Shown here: piece by piece, positions 60,740 to 64,000 of the stretch
Layout: the number at the start of each line of letters is the position of its first letter
How positions within the stretch are numbered: position 1 is the first letter of the stretch
NCBI GenBank assembly: GCA_020746105.1
Contig: CM036621.1
Location: 47,836,264 to 47,900,263, forward strand
Origin: Trogon surrucura
Lineage: Eukaryota > Chordata > Aves > Trogoniformes > Trogonidae
Direction: 5' to 3'
Length of the DNA stretch: 64,000 nucleotides
Notes under the pieces: generated by a model
Seen by the model: only the letters and a program-made list of their open reading frames with translations
What the model was told of the DNA's origin: nothing
Database searches by the model: none
Translations under genes and position numbers: made by a program

Positions 60740-60960
60740 GGCTTTTGCAATTAGAAGACAATGCTGATTGTTAGATAAGGGCGGAGCTCTGACCCTCTCT
60801 GCATAATTAGATGAATTTATTATGCACACCATTTTGACCGAGGATACAAAATAGGATTTGTCACACAATGTTGTACGTACTTGATCATGATGTAGCTTGC
60901 TCACGCAAGATGCATTATTTTAAATGGCACTCCCAGTGTTTATTCTACTGCAAATCACCG
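60740..60960. promoter_or_regulatory. Conserved-looking block after the tandem duplication
   Basis: The block has TGCTGATTGTTAGATAAGG (GATA core), TGCATAATTAGATG, ATTTATTATGCACACC, CTTGATCATGATG, CAAGATGCATTATTTTAAAT and GCAAATCACCG. A cluster of homeodomain (including HOX/CDX-like TTATTATG) and GATA-type motifs occurs without any repeat. It is motif-based inference. Confidence 0.3.
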
Positions 60961-63900
60961 TTACTTGGGATGGTCTTGAAGAGTTCTCTAGGTCCAGCGT
61001 GTCACAGTTGGTAACTATTACTTGGGGTGTCCTATTATCTATCTGGTATCAAAAGTGTCAAACAGGCTGACCAACACATGACCTGGAATTGAACCAGGAG
61101 ATACTTCCCTGAAACCACTGCACAGCTGTACGCTTTGTCCTCAGAACGGCCATTCATCATCTTTTTCCCTCTTGGGGTGGCTAAGAACTAGCTACCTGAA
61201 ACTAATCCCCATAACTAGCTGCCTTCTGCAATATTCCTGACCTCTCTGCTTTGTATGAAGTTGATGACTGGGAGAAGCAATGCCCAGAGCATCATACACC
61301 CAGTTTTTAGCAATCCAGGGTGACACCCTTTAAGAATCGCATCTTCTCGGCAGATCTGATGCTGCCCAGTGAAAACATTACACCAGAGGAATTAAAGACA
61401 TTCCTTATGCATCTAGACTGTAGATCTGTTCAGCGGGAGCCATAAAGTTAGTTTGCCTTGGGATGTGGTGGCATCTTACAACATCCAAGACTTGCATCTC
61501 TTTCCAGTTTGTTGTCCTTACGTATTCAAACAACTTGTCACGCTTGATCTTTCTGCAGGGCACACTCGGCACGCAGTACAAAGCAGGCACATGCGAAGAT
61601 GTATCTGTGTAATGGGCGATAAGATAAATTAGCAACTGTGTTAACTTGGGGAGTAGTTTATAATATCTCTGCCCTTGACCTCAGCCGGCTGTAGGCAAGA
61701 TGTGTGGAGGGGAGAAATTAGCATTTCTTCCCTGCTTTACGTTCCGAGGCTTGCAGGTCCTCTGAAACGCAGTGAGTCTTTACTTCACTTGTCACCATGT
61801 TGGCAGTGCAGGAGGGTTGCTTAGGAATAGATGTTTTCTCTCCTCATGTCAGATGGTAAATTTCTCCTGTGATCCCCGAGGAGCTGACTCCATAAGATGC
61901 CTAGCACTCTAGTATGTTACTCCTTGGGAGGGAAAATGTAGCGAGCAACGTATTTCTGTGGGATGTTTTTAAATGATGTCCTGCGGTTTCGCTTTCGTGC
62001 TTCCTTCACGATGGCTAGGCATTGCACGTTAGTAGGGAACGAGCTAGAGGTAATTTTGCCTTTCCTTTAGAAAAAGGAAATTGTAGCAAGGGTCTGGCTG
62101 TCTGAAAGCATTGAAGCCAGACCGTACGATTTCTGTGCCTTACCATCAGGAGACTGACTTTCCCTCGCAAGCCGGCGGATGATGTCCCTCGCTTGTCACA
62201 AAGTGGCTTATTAGGCTGCCGGGTGGAAACAATCCTCTCACGCCAAACATGCCTTCAGGTCTGCTGTGCCTGAGGCGTGTTGCCACGTATCAAAAGCCAG
62301 ACCCTCCAAAAGCAGGGAGATCCTTTTTTTTGTCAAGAAGGAAGCTTTGTTTTTCTTATTTAATTGAAATTGCTATTAGAGGGAAGGAGGCAGTAACTTG
62401 GGCATTCAGTGGGACTTTCTGTACATGACAGGATGGCTTTGTGATTTACAGGCTCTAGGCACAAGGCTGGAAAAATGGTAGACGCTGTGGAAAGAGAATA
62501 CTCCTGAGGCTCTTTCATCTCCATCCCCCAGTTCTGCTCAGAGCTTCCTTTTAATTTCGCTCAGTGCAGCAGGTTAATTTAAGCCCTCCGTAGCCTGAGT
62601 GTCCAAGCTGAATTCAGCTAAACGATGACCGAATGCACCTAATTCCTACCAAAGGTATGAGCTCTGTGTACTTGAAAAATATTTGCCTTTTTCCTCTTTT
62701 TCTGGAGGCTGTAATCTCGTGCCACCCCTTCTCCCTCACTTGCGAGCGTTTATCATGCACAGAATTCTGCGAAGATGCACTTTTGACAGGATTTTCGTGT
62801 CAGTCCTGTACCTCTGTGCCTGACTCCAGCCTTCTGCAGTCATTGTGCAGTTGCAGCATCCCTTTAACTTCGGTTTGAGGCAGAGAAGGAACATAAAGAA
62901 CTTGATAGAACATTTATGGTAATAGCTGTAAAGGGAAGCTGTAGAGCATTGGATTTCACAGTTAGAAAAATCTCAGCTTGGGGAAATGGGTCTGAAATAC
63001 AACTACAGATGGTTTTAGTCTATTGCTTCCCTGGTTTAAATAAAAGGATTGCTTCTTTTGCCTCTATTTAAAACACATGTGTAGAAGATGAAAGTGTCCA
63101 GCTATTTTTTTATTATTCAGTCCACCAGCTACCGACATCTTTGCCTTATTTCATTTCAACACTAATGGCATAGCAAAAGTTCTGAAACACCCTCTTTAGA
63201 TTCAGCCTTCCTTGGGTCGTGGCAAAGATTCCTGCTGCAGTCAGAGCTGTTGCTGTTGTTTTCGTCATCAGTGCTTTCTTTTTCCTCTTGAACCTGGTGC
63301 TATTAATTGTGTTGCTGCTTCTGCTCTTTAATTGATCCCATTCACCGGTCCCGCTTTTGTAATGTCTGACTTCTTGTCACTTTGACAAATCAAAACCTCA
63401 AATTAATCAATCTCCAACCACTTGAGAATAAGGCTGCGTTGGGGAGCTGGGCTTGACAAAAAAGTCTAATTTCACTTTGAAAGCCTGTTGGAAAATTTTA
63501 ACAAGAAGATGCAAGAAAAATGTAAACCAGATCAAGCTCAACTTTGGTCTCTGGAGAATAGCGTCACCTGTTGAGTTTGTTTCAAGTTTTTGTAAATAGA
63601 TGATTTGACAAAAATATGAAATAAATCAAAAGACACGGAGATAGAAGAGGTCAGAATATCCTTGTTTCCGCTGCAGATGGTTACACAGGAGAGAGAGTTG
63701 TGTGCGTATGAGAGAGAATAGGAACCGTGGGCCAAAGATGAAACTCCTCTCTTGGATTTTTCTCTCTCAGCCTTTGTGCTGTGCTATTTCCGTACCTTAC
63801 ATGTTGCTTCTTTTCCTCACACTTTTCACACCCCCAGCTCTTTTACCCTGGCCTGGGACACTAATACCTGCTTATTGTCCCTCATTTTTTTCAACTCCTT

Positions 63901-64000
63901 GATCGCTGTGCTGGTGCCTGCTGCAACTCCGCTGTGCGGGCACTGCAGGTGGTGAAGGAAAAATGGCTTTAATCCGAATCTTGGCCGCGCCCTGAGCGGG

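Larger units (their letters stand above)
51261..64000 (+). other. AGAP1: AGAP1 intron downstream of exon C (partial)
   Basis: It starts with GTAAGA and continues beyond the window. The next AGAP1 coding segment (the rest of the linker and second PH half) was looked for and is not here. Listed separately: microsatellites at 52195, 52236 and 58259, a tandem duplication at 60552, and regulatory-looking blocks at 54200, 59990 and 60740. The stretches 51270-52190, 52280-54190, 54720-58250, 58310-59980 and 60970-64000 hold nothing else nameable, apart from T runs and chance ORFs. The CpGs at 62160-62290 and 63978-64000 are only mildly enriched. Confidence 0.93.

Overview
This window is vertebrate nuclear DNA and almost certainly from a bird. 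Almost all of it is long, AT-leaning intron. The repeats are mainly 3' ends of CR1 LINEs with the typical avian tail (ATTCTGTGATTCTGTGA). There is also one tRNA-Ile-like head fused to a CR1 tail, which matches the songbird SINE family known as TguSINE1, and one old MIR copy. The SINE makes a passerine the most likely source (inference).

Only one gene is supported: AGAP1 (ArfGAP with GTPase, ankyrin-repeat and PH domains 1), on the + strand. Three internal exons are visible, all with canonical splice sites. Exon A (22895-22999) encodes the first strands of the split PH domain. Exon B (35551-35719) ends that half and enters the linker that interrupts the domain. Exon C (51099-51260) encodes a Ser-rich part of the linker and is the right size and phase (162 nt, phase 1 to phase 1) to be a cassette exon. 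The rest of the gene (GTPase-like domain, second PH half, ArfGAP, ankyrin repeats) lies outside the window.

Layout: 1-22894 is the end of the intron before exon A. It holds three CR1 fragments, the SINE, a 25-base C run and several conserved-looking blocks. 23000-35550 is the intron between A and B. It contains two CpG-dense patches, one beside a block packed with homeodomain-type ATTA cores. 35720-51098 is the intron between B and C. It has a 430-bp CR1, a MIR, an unusual polypyrimidine/AG block and further regulatory-looking sequence. 51261-64000 is the start of the intron after C. It has microsatellites, a 69-bp tandem duplication and more conserved-looking blocks.

The open frames scattered through the introns look like chance or like remains of CR1 ORF2. 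I found no operons, CRISPR arrays, intact transposons or functional RNA genes. The items most worth checking are the CpG patch plus homeodomain block at 31950-32480, two exon-like elements (4005-4181 and 44487-44638), the one-codon-longer cassette exon C, and the SINE. Regulatory calls rest on composition and motifs only; no alignment was possible.
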